A stretch of 64,000 nucleotides of DNA from Ewingella americana ATCC 33852. GTDB lineage: Bacteria > Pseudomonadota > Gammaproteobacteria > Enterobacterales > Enterobacteriaceae. The position numbers and the translations under genes are program-made. Positions within the stretch are counted from its first letter, which is position 1. Each line of letters starts with the position of its first letter. The notes under the pieces are model-generated. The model was given only the letters and a program-made list of their open reading frames with translations. It was not told the origin of the DNA and did not search any database. This document shows positions 28,008-36,614 of this stretch, one piece after another. Where the stretch lies: positions 1 to 64,000 of the forward strand of contig NZ_JMPJ01000075.1 of assembly GCF_000735345.1 (NCBI RefSeq), read 5' to 3'.

Positions 28008-28718
28008 TTAGCATAGGGTCTTATAACGGAGCACCTTCATTGTCCTTTCTTGCCAGTAGCCGCCATATGGAACGCGCTTACTCAAATGTCCGTACAGATG
28101 GTGAAGCAGCATAGTTCCTTCCAACAGTATTCCTGCATGATTCCACTTATTGGACTGAACCTGCATGATCACCATGTCGCCGGCCCGCGGCGCTCCAGTG
28201 AACTCGCGGAAACCGCATTCATACCAGCAGTCCTGATAAAAGTTGTCCGGGTACTGGTCTTCCCACCATGGGTAATCAACACGGTAATCGGTCATTTCAA
28301 TGCCATGCGTCTGCCGGAAATAGCTCATAACCAGCCCCCAGCAATCAGTGTGGCCAAGCACAAACGGCCGCTCAATGAGCCGAAGCTCCCCGCGTGGCTG
28401 GATGGTGTTTAAATCGCCCTCGGGCCAACTCACGATATGCCATGGCAATTCGGTTGCATCGCACTGCGCCTTATCCAGATCGCTGGCGCGCGGCGTGGCG
28501 TCAGGGTGGCTATGCACAATCGCTATGACCGTGCCCCAGTCTTCCGCCTCGGCATATCCCACGGGGTCTAGGTAAAAACTCTCGCTAGGCTCAGCAGCAA
28601 GATTTTTGCAGGGAAAATAACGCTCAACCCGGCTTTTCTGCGCCACGACGCCGCAGCACTCTCGCGGATACTCGGCGGCCGCATGCTGCATAATTGCATC
28701 TATCGTTTTTTGTCTCAT
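28008..28718 (-). CDS. Tail assembly protein K (JAB plus NlpC/P60)
   Basis: A 236-residue two-domain protein like lambda gpK. The first half is a JAB/Mov34 metallopeptidase-type fold (VHSHPDATPRASD, histidines 69 and 71), the second an NlpC/P60 cysteine peptidase fold with Cys126 (TDCWGLV) and His194 (HAGILL). It helps form the tail tip and may cut peptidoglycan during entry. Stop and start positions leave only two bases to gene L. Confidence 0.9.
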   Translation of the reverse strand: MRQKTIDAIMQHAAAEYPRECCGVVAQKSRVERYFPCKNLAAEPSESFYLDPVGYAEAEDWGTVIAIVHSHPDATPRASDLDKAQCDATELPWHIVSWPEGDLNTIQPRGELRLIERPFVLGHTDCWGLVMSYFRQTHGIEMTDYRVDYPWWEDQYPDNFYQDCWYECGFREFTGAPRAGDMVIMQVQSNKWNHAGILLEGTMLLHHLYGHLSKRVPYGGYWQERTMKVLRYKTLC

Positions 28719-28720
28719 GG

Positions 28721-29476
28721 TTATGACCGAATTAATGAGGTGCCCGGAAAGCCGCCGAACGAAAGCTCGTTATTTTCGCCGAATCGTAATTTGCAGCCGG
28801 TAAGATTCCCGCTGCATTCATCAAGCGACGGATCTGAAACAGGCCGATTGAACTTGTCGAAGTAGGCCGTGCCCGCGTAATCACAACCATCACCTGAGCG
28901 ATATTTCCCACGAATGCACCACGTGCAAAGGGAATGCAGCTGCCGCGTAGGGATTTGTAGCCCTTGAAGGTCCATAGGGCTGCTCAGCGTGAATTCGACT
29001 TCGATCTTCGTTTCCACGCTTTTGCTGTCGATGTAGAAAACCTTCAGCTTCTCCTGTGTCGGATCTGCCGTTGGGTTCCCTCCGGGAAAGTTCTGGGCGT
29101 CGAGATATTTTGCAAGGGTGTCATGGATTGACACCTTTGCCTGAAGCATGTCGTCGTAGGCAAGGCACAGCGCTGTGATTGAGCCGTCGAGGTTCGCGAC
29201 AGTCAGCTTTGGCTGCGCGCTGCTGCCGCTAGTTGAGGTTTCAATACCTTCTATCTGGCAAGGCCAAGCAGAATACTCATTGCCCTGCCACCAGATGGAT
29301 TTCGCCGCCAGCTTGGATTCATCGCCGCCGGCCGCCAGAATTTCCGGCTCGGAATGAGGGATGTTATAAGCGTGAAAGCGCAGCACTTCACCAGTACCGA
29401 AAGCCGTTCCGTCAACCTCGTAAAGCCTGATGGTGTTACCAGGCTCTAATTTTTGGTAGTCACTGTTTATAGACAT
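28721..29476 (-). CDS. Minor tail protein L
   Basis: A 251-residue lambda gpL homologue of the tail tip. The C-terminal third has the cysteine pattern LCTWCIRGKY, DGCDYAG and DECSGNLTGCKLRF, which in this family binds an iron-sulfur cluster. The ATG at 29476 overlaps the stop of gene M by one base (TGATG); an upstream TTG is not needed. Confidence 0.9.
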   Translation of the reverse strand: MSINSDYQKLEPGNTIRLYEVDGTAFGTGEVLRFHAYNIPHSEPEILAAGGDESKLAAKSIWWQGNEYSAWPCQIEGIETSTSGSSAQPKLTVANLDGSITALCLAYDDMLQAKVSIHDTLAKYLDAQNFPGGNPTADPTQEKLKVFYIDSKSVETKIEVEFTLSSPMDLQGLQIPTRQLHSLCTWCIRGKYRSGDGCDYAGTAYFDKFNRPVSDPSLDECSGNLTGCKLRFGENNELSFGGFPGTSLIRS

Positions 29477-29832
29477 CAAACCCCCGAGGCAGAATAAGCC
29501 TGCTCAAATGTTGCCGATACCGTTGCCTGCGTCTTTCCAATCGGCACCAAACGGATTGAATCAGCGGCTACTCGGTACAACCCAACCTCTCCATGCGGCG
29601 GCTTGAAAATAAATGCTTTAATACAATGTCGCCGACAAAAATCCCTGATCGCCAATGAGGTTTCGAGGGGGCCGCGGAACGAATAGGGAAATTTAATTTT
29701 TTCCGAATTAATTCCATCTTCTGATATCTGGCCGTACCCGTTACCAAACTGAACCTCCCTGACTGTTCGGGTATATTCAGAGGCGGGCTGGCTCGCGATC
29801 TGTGTAGGCCACGTGAAAGTTTCGACTGCCAT
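29476..29832 (-). CDS. Minor tail protein M
   Basis: A 118-residue tail-tip protein with the gpM pattern: FTWPTQIASQPASEYTRTVR, QFGNGYGQISEDGIN, FCRRHCIKAFIFKPPHGEVGLY and a C-terminal ATVSATFEQAY. In lambda it joins the tape-measure and the tip after L. It sits between H and L, as expected. Confidence 0.9.
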   Translation of the reverse strand: MAVETFTWPTQIASQPASEYTRTVREVQFGNGYGQISEDGINSEKIKFPYSFRGPLETSLAIRDFCRRHCIKAFIFKPPHGEVGLYRVAADSIRLVPIGKTQATVSATFEQAYSASGV

Positions 29833-29849
29833 GATTGTCCTTCGTATAT

Positions 29850-32800
29850 TTAGCGCGATTTCAACGCATTGAATAGAATTCCGCCGGAACGCAGTTCTTT
29901 CAGGATGTTTTTCTGACAGAACTGATCGAGCACTTTCATCATCGATTTGCTTACCGCGTCGTCAGCACCAGACGTTTTAGCGCTGGCAGACCCGTCACTT
30001 TGCAAAATGATGGTGTTGTTAAACACCGGGCTTCCTCCGCCGCTGGCCGTACCGGCAACAACCCCCAACTTACCGTTAGCACCTCGGCGCAACGGTAAGA
30101 TAGCTTCCGGTCCAGCCTCACCCATCACGCCGCCGCCCTTGGCAAACGCAAAGAATGTCGGTTTGTCGACGACACTGCCGCTGAAAGCACTTAGACCCGA
30201 AGAGGTGTAAACACCGCCATTAGCATTGGCCTTCAAACCTCCCCACCCAAACGCGCTAGCGGCGCTGTTTAATCCATTAACCAGCGACATTTTGACTAGG
30301 ATGTCGGTCAGCATGCTTAAAATAGATTTGGTGAAATCTTTAAAGCTTGCCTTCCCGGTCGTCAGGAAAGTCGTCAGCTGCGAACTCACGCCATTAAAGG
30401 CGCTGCCACTAACATTCTTGATCTGCTCATACGAGTTGGTCGCAGTATCGGCGTAATCGGCCCAGCTTTTCTGAATGCCCGCCTGCCAGTTTCCACGCAA
30501 GTTGTCCTCTGCTGCATAGTACTGTTTAGCTGCCGCCAGCTGGCGCTGGTAGCCTTCATCATCCAACGAGCCGCCCGCATTTTTCCAGCCGCTGCGCAGT
30601 TGGGCGAATGTGGACTCCCTGCCTGCCATTCGGTCGCTCATAGTGGCACTGCCCATTAAGGCAGACTGCTTTTCGGCCATTTGAGTGACGTATTTCTGCG
30701 ACGTATCCATGCGTTTATTCAACTGCTCTTGAGCAACGATCTGATCACCTAGCAGCGCCTTTTGTCGGGCGAGCTGTAGCACCTGCTCTTTGCTGGAGAG
30801 TAGCGATTTTTCTTGCTTGGATAATTGGCGGGTTCGGGAAGCGTCCTCAAGGACAGAAAATTGTGCTTCTGTCCCCCAGAGCTCTTTGCGCTGCTGGCTA
30901 ATGGTATCGGTGATGCTCTTATGCTCCTGAAGGACTTTCAGCTGGGACTGTAAAGCAATCAGGTCTTTCTGAGCTGAATCCTCGGCGCGGTCGCCGGCCG
31001 GTGTGACATATCCTTTAGCCTTAGCCGTCTTCGGATCTTTATAAAGCTTTTCGATACCTGCGCGAGCCTTCTCTATGTCAGCGGAACTCCAAAGACTAAC
31101 TTGCTTGTCGGGTGATAGCCCTTGAGTCGCTTTGGCAGCAGCAGCGTTATCTGCGATGGCTTTGTTCAGGTCCTTCTGGGCTAAGGCCCTTTTTTCAGCT
31201 TGCGTGGTTCCGGCATCAAGGTACTTGTTAAACGAAACCTGAGCCTCAATACCGTCATTATTGATTTTGTTAAATTCGGCTTTTGACCGGTTATAACCTT
31301 CCTGAGATTTCACGACGAACTCAAGATTGCGGATATCCGCCTCAAGCTGAGCTTTATCCACACCCATGGCGTTATTTTTAAAGCGCCCTAAAAGCCCCTG
31401 CTGACTGTTTTCCTGAATTTCAGCCAGCGTATCTTTCATCGTCTGAAGCGTGGCCGCGTCATTCCCTCCGCGCCCGATGTTGAGCAACTCATCCCACATG
31501 TTTTTAAACGCATTGCGGGTAGCCAACGCTGCGCGCTCAACCAATCCGAGATTATCAAGGATCTGCTGGCTTCTTTGCTGCTCGGCGCGGCTATAAGCAT
31601 CGGCCGCAGCCTGACCGGCAGCCTCTTTATCCCCGCGACGTTCCAGTTGAGAAATGTACTCAAACTGACCGGCAGTCAGATAATGAAGCTGCTTATTCAG
31701 TTCGGAAGAAGCTTTTGTTGGAGAGTCATAAAGCTTTTCGAAATTCTTTATCGTCTCCTCGACGGATTTACCCGTCGCTTCCTGCATTGCCACTGCGGCA
31801 CGGGTCACGCTCTCGATTTGCGAACCCTTGAAGCTTCCGCTTCCCACTACCTGAGCAAGTGCCGCAGCGTTTGTTGCCTGAGAGCCGCCGATGGATTTTG
31901 CCAACTCTGCAAGCTGCCCGGATGTCTTCCCTGCATAATCACCGGTGAGGATGAGCTGCTTATTGAACTCGGCCGACTCTTGGCTGCCCTCGTACCAGGC
32001 TTTACCCAATCCATAAATAGAGGCTGCAATCCCCCCTACAACACCCGCGATACCGAGCCCGCGCAGCGTCAGGAGCTGCTCAATCCATCCGGCACGGTTT
32101 GCCAGCGTAATACTTGAGCCACGAAGTGAACCAAAGTTTCCGCGCGCGACTTCGCCGATTAAAATGCCGATCTCACGACGCGCTCCTGCACTCTCAAGCC
32201 CAAGCCCATGGGTCGATTTTTTCGCAGCCTCGAGTTTACTGATATAGATTTCTGCTGCGTTGCTAACACCCAGCTGAGCTGCCTTGTTACGGAGTAACTC
32301 CTCGCTCGTTAATTTTTGCGCCGCCAGCTGCGATTTCAATTTTTGAATGAAGTTAGCTTTCGCAGCTGCGGCCTTGTTATCTTCCGCTGTTAGCTGCTTC
32401 TGGCGCTGGGTGATCTGCCCCAAAATAGCCAGATGGTCTTGCCCGGTCAGGTTACCTTTACTTAACTCTTCAAGCGCTTTTTGACGCACCTGCGCCATTT
32501 CTGCCGTACCAGATTTGAGATCTTTGATGCTATTAATCTGACGAAGGAAAGAGTTAGTTAATGCCTCTTGCTGCTGACGGTTTTCCTTCGTTCCGGCAGC
32601 GTTATCTTCATTCTGTTTGATGAGCTCTTTAGCGCGGGCGATTGTTTCCTCTATCGTTTCAGCTGATTTATTCCACGCACTGGTGGCATCCCCTGCCGCC
32701 TTGGTCTGAGCGTTGCGGATTTCATTTGCCGCATTCGCACCGGCCGCCCCCAGCCTTACCATGGACTCAGTCTGCTGTTCTGTTGCTCTGCCAAGGCGGT

Positions 32801-33422
32801 CAAAAACCTTGCCATTTTCCTCAGACATGCCTGAAAGGATAGATTTTACGCTGTTCAGCTGGTCCGTATTAAGCCCGCTCAGCGCACGTCTCGCCCCTTC
32901 CATCGACGCAGCGGATTTTTGCCATTCACTGCTTACAGCATTGGCCGCTAGGGATTGTTTTTCTCTTATCTCTTCTGAAGCGCGGGCGCCAGCTTCGCCC
33001 ATTCGCATTAAAGAGCCAGCCTGACGGTCGGCTGCGCTGCCCAACCGGTCCAGTACCTTTTCATTTTCTGCCGTCATTCCGGCTAGGAGAGATTTAATAT
33101 TGGAAAGCTGCTCAACATTCATGCCGCTTATTGCGCGGCGAGCCCCCTCCATTGACGCCTCAGTTTTCTGCCACTCGCTACTTACCGCGCTGGCAGCTGC
33201 GGATTGCTGGGCCTGAATGTCATTTGCCGCCCGCGCACCGGCATCCCCCATTTGTTTGAGTGCTGCCGCTTGTCGCTCGGCAGCTTGCCCAACTTTGCCG
33301 AGGGACTTATCTGAGTCATCGGCCATGTTCTTGAGCTGGCTCTTGATCCGGGCTATCTGCTCGGTAAACGTGGCATTATCAACATCGAGATTAATGACCA
33401 GATCACTAATTTGCTGGGACAT
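29850..33422 (-). CDS. Tape measure protein
   Basis: A 1190-residue tail-length ruler (lambda gpH type). It is mostly alpha helical and coiled coil, with glycine/alanine-rich hydrophobic stretches at about 455-475 (GIAGVVGGIAASIYGLG) that may insert in the host membrane, and a C-terminal prophage tail-length domain (GGVYTSSGLSAFSGSVV, GEAGPEAILPLRRG). Residues 36-258 contain an 83-residue repeat in about three copies. The gene begins 16 bases inside the T reading frame. Confidence 0.92.
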   Translation of the reverse strand: MSQQISDLVINLDVDNATFTEQIARIKSQLKNMADDSDKSLGKVGQAAERQAAALKQMGDAGARAANDIQAQQSAAASAVSSEWQKTEASMEGARRAISGMNVEQLSNIKSLLAGMTAENEKVLDRLGSAADRQAGSLMRMGEAGARASEEIREKQSLAANAVSSEWQKSAASMEGARRALSGLNTDQLNSVKSILSGMSEENGKVFDRLGRATEQQTESMVRLGAAGANAANEIRNAQTKAAGDATSAWNKSAETIEETIARAKELIKQNEDNAAGTKENRQQQEALTNSFLRQINSIKDLKSGTAEMAQVRQKALEELSKGNLTGQDHLAILGQITQRQKQLTAEDNKAAAAKANFIQKLKSQLAAQKLTSEELLRNKAAQLGVSNAAEIYISKLEAAKKSTHGLGLESAGARREIGILIGEVARGNFGSLRGSSITLANRAGWIEQLLTLRGLGIAGVVGGIAASIYGLGKAWYEGSQESAEFNKQLILTGDYAGKTSGQLAELAKSIGGSQATNAAALAQVVGSGSFKGSQIESVTRAAVAMQEATGKSVEETIKNFEKLYDSPTKASSELNKQLHYLTAGQFEYISQLERRGDKEAAGQAAADAYSRAEQQRSQQILDNLGLVERAALATRNAFKNMWDELLNIGRGGNDAATLQTMKDTLAEIQENSQQGLLGRFKNNAMGVDKAQLEADIRNLEFVVKSQEGYNRSKAEFNKINNDGIEAQVSFNKYLDAGTTQAEKRALAQKDLNKAIADNAAAAKATQGLSPDKQVSLWSSADIEKARAGIEKLYKDPKTAKAKGYVTPAGDRAEDSAQKDLIALQSQLKVLQEHKSITDTISQQRKELWGTEAQFSVLEDASRTRQLSKQEKSLLSSKEQVLQLARQKALLGDQIVAQEQLNKRMDTSQKYVTQMAEKQSALMGSATMSDRMAGRESTFAQLRSGWKNAGGSLDDEGYQRQLAAAKQYYAAEDNLRGNWQAGIQKSWADYADTATNSYEQIKNVSGSAFNGVSSQLTTFLTTGKASFKDFTKSILSMLTDILVKMSLVNGLNSAASAFGWGGLKANANGGVYTSSGLSAFSGSVVDKPTFFAFAKGGGVMGEAGPEAILPLRRGANGKLGVVAGTASGGGSPVFNNTIILQSDGSASAKTSGADDAVSKSMMKVLDQFCQKNILKELRSGGILFNALKSR
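32650..33320 (-). repeat. Threefold 83-codon repeat in tape measure gene
   Basis: Landmarks recur every 83 codons: MGDAGARA at residue 58, MGEAGARA at 141 and LGAAGANA at 224; SSEWQKTEASMEGARRAISG at 81 and SSEWQKSAASMEGARRALSG at 164; and the VLDRLG/VFDRLG segments. The copies are diverged at DNA level but clearly alignable. Because tail length follows this protein's length, each copy should have lengthened the tail. Confidence 0.85.
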
Positions 33423-33738
33423 ATCTACTTCCCCCGAAAAGCCCTTCTCCAGCCAACATCAGCTCCTCATCCGTTTTTTCAGGTTCATCTTCCGGCTGAG
33501 AGAGAAGGCTAAAATCTATGGCTGAAAGGTCATTCTTACCCGTGAACATTGCCACCATGAGTTCTTTAGCCGTGGCGAACTCAGCATCAAGTAACTGATC
33601 CGTGAAGGGTGTTTTGGAAAAAAAGGCTGTCCAGTCTGAAAACTCGGACGCGCTCATTTCGCTTAACATCCGCCGCCAGTCCGCTCGCCGAAATTCCCTT
33701 GCAAGTCGAAACGCAAAGTCGCGTTCACGGGCGGCTAT
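33406..33738 (-). CDS. Tail assembly chaperone T part, read by -1 frameshift
   Basis: The frame after gene G continues without a stop from 33738 (IAARERDFAFRLAREFRRADWRRMLSEM...), and from MLSEMSASEFSDW onward matches the T domain of lambda gpGT (LDFSLL-type segment AIDFSLLSQ). The last G codons are CTG GCA AAA TAG; slipping back one base on GCA-AAA gives GGC-AAA and enters this frame. The product would be the fusion GT, a chaperone that coats the tape measure. A separate start at the internal ATG (33669) is less likely. Confidence 0.75.
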   Translation of the reverse strand: MAARERDFAFRLAREFRRADWRRMLSEMSASEFSDWTAFFSKTPFTDQLLDAEFATAKELMVAMFTGKNDLSAIDFSLLSQPEDEPEKTDEELMLAGEGLFGGSRYVPAN

Positions 33739-34142
33739 TTTGCCAGTGGGCGGGCCTCGACCGTCACGTCCTCTACATGAGGTTCATCATTAGCAGTTTC
33801 CGGCGCATCAGCTTTTTTAGGAACCATACCGCTCAGCTCTAGAACCATTTCAACGGCCTCATTCAAACCTTCACTTGGCCATTTGCGCATGACCTCCCGC
33901 CAAATTTCATTTTCTTCGCGCTCAGGTTCCGAGTGCCACAATGACCGTGAAACCAACCAGGCATTCACTTCAATGTTGAATTTCATTAAACGAGCATTAG
34001 CTTTAAAATCGCTTTCGCCCTCAGCGGTACTGGCCTCTTTATCTGCCAGAAAATCAAAATACTCTGCGCGCTGAAGCGCCGATAATTCGTGAAGCGTTAC
34101 CTTCTGGTCACCCAAAGTCAGCGTGTCTTTTTTCAGAAACAT
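33735..34142 (-). CDS. Tail assembly chaperone G
   Basis: A 135-residue homologue of lambda gpG. Seen: MFLKKDTLTLGDQKVTLHELSALQRAEYF, an acidic helical middle and a conserved ALVSRSLW-type stretch (NAWLVSRSLWHSE). G and the frameshift product GT bind the tape measure before tube assembly. It stops at the TAG used for the slip described for T. Confidence 0.88.
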   Translation of the reverse strand: MFLKKDTLTLGDQKVTLHELSALQRAEYFDFLADKEASTAEGESDFKANARLMKFNIEVNAWLVSRSLWHSEPEREENEIWREVMRKWPSEGLNEAVEMVLELSGMVPKKADAPETANDEPHVEDVTVEARPLAK

Positions 34143-34154
34143 AATTGGTACCTA

Positions 34155-34181
34155 TAAAAAAAGCCCCTGTGATGGGGCTTT
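34155..34181 (-). terminator. Terminator between V and G
   Basis: On the minus strand AGCCCC-ATCAC-AGGGGCT is followed by TTTTTTT. It lies between the tube gene and G and would lower expression of G and the following genes relative to the tube protein. Confidence 0.75.
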
Positions 34182-34201
34182 GAAAGTGGAGTGAATTCGC
34201 G

Positions 34202-34939
34202 TTAAGAAACTGTGATGTCGGCGGTTGCCACAAAACTACCGTCTGGCGTCATACCGATCACTTGCACCGTACCGGCTTTAACCCCTTTTACGGTTACGAC
34301 GTTATCGAGCACGGTTACCGTTGCAATCGATTTGTCGGATGAAACAATGCGCAGGGTCTTGTCTGTCGCACCTGCCGGACTTACGGCAAAAGTGATTGTA
34401 GTGGTATTGCCGACTGTCACCGTGCCAGTTTTGGGCGTGGCGGTTAAACCAGTAACGGGCACGTATGCTGAACGGTCCTCTTCCGCCAGAGACGGTTTAC
34501 CCGAGTTGGTGACCTTAACGGTACGGGTGATCACCTCTTTCGCCGGTACCGCTTTGCCTAAGCTGCTCAACCAACCACGGAACACGTCAACGGCCCCGTT
34601 CGGATATTTGATTTTGTAGCCACGCACGTCGCCGAGGGTGAACCAGTCAACCAAGCCCTGCTGGCCCACCTCTCCCGGCTTCCACGCTAATGTGAAACTG
34701 GTATCGCCGGCTGACTTTTCGCCCTGCGCAGTTGAACTCCAGTCCGCATCTTCGTCATCCAGATAGGTGTCATCGTAGGACTCGGCGGTCATTTCGCCCG
34801 GCGTTAGATCCTTGATTTTTGCAAGGCGAGTCCAGTCGGTATCACTGAGCGGGCTGGCATAAGGGTCACCAGTTCCCGTGTACAGCCAAAGCGTAGTTCC
34901 GGCGCCTTTTACTGGCGCCAGCGGGTTTGGAGTAGGCAT
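34202..34939 (-). CDS. Major tail tube protein V with Ig-like domain
   Basis: A 245-residue tube subunit. Residues 1-155 are the conserved gpV core ([54 protein letters not shown]), and residues about 165-245 form a bacterial Ig-like (Big2) domain ([37 protein letters not shown]) that should decorate the tail surface. The ATG at 34939 has AAGGA upstream; the longer frame is rejected. Confidence 0.92.
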   Translation of the reverse strand: MPTPNPLAPVKGAGTTLWLYTGTGDPYASPLSDTDWTRLAKIKDLTPGEMTAESYDDTYLDDEDADWSSTAQGEKSAGDTSFTLAWKPGEVGQQGLVDWFTLGDVRGYKIKYPNGAVDVFRGWLSSLGKAVPAKEVITRTVKVTNSGKPSLAEEDRSAYVPVTGLTATPKTGTVTVGNTTTITFAVSPAGATDKTLRIVSSDKSIATVTVLDNVVTVKGVKAGTVQVIGMTPDGSFVATADITVS

Positions 34940-34947
34940 AAAAATCC

Positions 34948-35349
34948 TTACATTGAATAATTGAGGGAATAGGACAGGTCTACCGATCCCCACGTAGCCA
35001 TTTCATCATCACGCTGATATTCATAGCCCTGTGGGGTAATTGTTTCGATTAGGCCAGCCAAGGCAGGTACAGACGCCATTGATGGATAGACTTTTTCCTC
35101 CATCCAGATATCTAAGGCACTGTCTGGGTTTGCTGCTTTCAGAAACACTTCAACGTGCAAAGTGGCCTGCCAGCTGTCTTCGTCGAGTGTGTCGCCGGTG
35201 TACTCAGCATCAGACAAATAGACTGCAACGGCGGGCAAGTCCTGCTCTTCAAGAAATACGGGTCGGCCGTCAAACCAAGTCACTGAATCACCGATGTCGC
35301 CTTTCAGCTTATCCAGTACGGCCGCGCGGATAGCGGTGTGCTTGTTCAT
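34948..35349 (-). CDS. Tail terminator protein U
   Basis: A 133-residue gpU-like protein ([36 protein letters not shown]) that caps the tail tube and joins it to the head. Its start overlaps the stop of Z by four bases, and V follows eight bases later, as in lambda. Confidence 0.88.
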   Translation of the reverse strand: MNKHTAIRAAVLDKLKGDIGDSVTWFDGRPVFLEEQDLPAVAVYLSDAEYTGDTLDEDSWQATLHVEVFLKAANPDSALDIWMEEKVYPSMASVPALAGLIETITPQGYEYQRDDEMATWGSVDLSYSLNYSM

Positions 35350-35924
35350 CGCGTTAGGTGGATCCTCAACTGATTTTTAAGGGCTGAAGAAAGCTCCTTA
35401 GGCATATCGCTTTCAATGAGCCCCTTTGAAATAGTGGTAAATGCTTCTGTCAGCGGCGCATCAAGCGGCACTTTCACCACCTCGATTGGATAACGAGCGC
35501 GCCCAACACGGCGCATCACCTGCCACCGGCCATTAGCGAGTTGCTGGATAAAAGCGTTTCGGAAGGTGTAGGGACCCACTTTAAGAACGCTTCCTTGCCC
35601 ATGCTTTGCGCCTTTTCGGCGGGATAGTCGCGTCCGGGCCGCCCCAAGCTTGATGGCCGGTAGGTTGCCGCGGTTAATTTTAATTGAGGCAGTAAGGCGC
35701 TCTGGCTTCGCTTTTTTCAGCTTTGCACGCTGGCGAACCAGCCTGACAGGCAGTCCTTTTTTGCGGTTGTCGTCGACAGTCGCCTCTTTGGCTACTTTCC
35801 GGCTGCCGTGGCTGATGGTTCTGCCTGCAACACGGTTTAGAGCCTTGGCCGTTGCGTCGGGAACGATCCAACGACTTAGGCTGTTTAAGTTCTGGATTGC
35901 TCTTTCTAACCCTTTTATCGACAT
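35346..35924 (-). CDS. Tail completion protein Z
   Basis: A 192-residue, strongly basic lambda gpZ homologue (NRVAGRTISHGSRKVAKEATV, KKGLPVRLVRQRAKLKKAKPERLTASIKI-type basic stretch, VGPYTFRNAFIQQLANGRWQV). It is needed for a functional tail-head joint. Order FII-Z-U-V is conserved. Confidence 0.88.
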   Translation of the reverse strand: MSIKGLERAIQNLNSLSRWIVPDATAKALNRVAGRTISHGSRKVAKEATVDDNRKKGLPVRLVRQRAKLKKAKPERLTASIKINRGNLPAIKLGAARTRLSRRKGAKHGQGSVLKVGPYTFRNAFIQQLANGRWQVMRRVGRARYPIEVVKVPLDAPLTEAFTTISKGLIESDMPKELSSALKNQLRIHLTR

Positions 35925-35936
35925 CGGCCCTCCCGT

Positions 35937-36212
35937 CTATTCGATATGGATGCGCGGCTTGCCGTTGAACTTGTCATGTCGCGTTACCGTGAGTGACTCA
36001 CCGTCGAAAATGACGACATCATTTCGCCGCGCATGGTAATCACTTGAGAAAACCACCAGCGTGGTGCCAGTGCCGGACAACGGCCCCATTTCCTCTAGAA
36101 GCTCCGCAGGAACAACCGCATAATCAATGCCGTTAATATTGGCCGATTTCCCCATAACCTTGATGGTGACCGCATCCATGCGGCCGGCCATTCTTTCAAA
36201 GGCATTAGCCAT
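35937..36212 (-). CDS. Head-tail joining protein, FII-like
   Basis: A 91-residue protein (MANAFERMAGRMDAVTIKVM) in the place of lambda FII, with a beta-rich end. Proteins of this family form the connector layer to which the tail attaches. Assignment rests mainly on position between the head genes and Z, plus the typical start; moderately sure. Confidence 0.7.
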   Translation of the reverse strand: MANAFERMAGRMDAVTIKVMGKSANINGIDYAVVPAELLEEMGPLSGTGTTLVVFSSDYHARRNDVVIFDGESLTVTRHDKFNGKPRIHIE

Positions 36213-36531
36213 TGATTTTTACTGCAACAACAGTGGCGTTTGCGCCTGCGTCTTCCCACGCGATCCCTGCGGCCACGGCATCTTTGCTATCAAGCTGAAT
36301 TTTACCGTCCTTGATAAACACGGCCGTACCGGCGGGAACGATATCTGCCGGCAACTTTGGCAAAATGAATACGCCGCATGTAAAGCCGTCACCCACCGAA
36401 CCAGCTGGAATATCAGTGATTGCAACAGCAATTACGGCCCCGATCACGACAGGGTCGCCACTTGAGATGGTTTTTGTGGTGCCGTTAGTGATGGCAATAG
36501 TTTTGCCGTCTTGTAAAAAATTCTTAGCCAT
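36205..36531 (-). CDS. Capsid-associated protein, DUF2190 type
   Basis: A 108-residue, small, beta-rich protein (MAKNFLQDGKTIAITNGTTK, SGDPVVIG, GSVGDGFTCGVFILPKL) of the DUF2190 family, found directly after the major capsid gene in many phages, where it may decorate or stabilise the head like lambda gpD. Function is inferred from position. Confidence 0.75.
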   Translation of the reverse strand: MAKNFLQDGKTIAITNGTTKTISSGDPVVIGAVIAVAITDIPAGSVGDGFTCGVFILPKLPADIVPAGTAVFIKDGKIQLDSKDAVAAGIAWEDAGANATVVAVKING

Positions 36532-36573
36532 AATGTTCTCCGTTCAGCCCCCGAAGGGGCTGGTTTCAGGCAT

Positions 36574-36595
36574 AAAAAAAGCCCTTACGGGCGTT
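36574..36595 (-). terminator. Terminator after capsid gene
   Basis: GCCC-GTAA-GGGC followed by TTTTTTT on the minus strand. A second hairpin (CAGCCCC-TTCG-GGGGCTG) lies at 36545-36563. Together they lie between the capsid gene and the small head gene. Confidence 0.65.
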
Positions 36596-36614
36596 GGATT
36601 GCTGCTGGCGTGTT

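Noticed and set aside
31575-32117. 180-codon plus-strand frame within the tape measure gene
   Set aside because: Opposite a well-supported long coding region; no start site and no recognisable domain.
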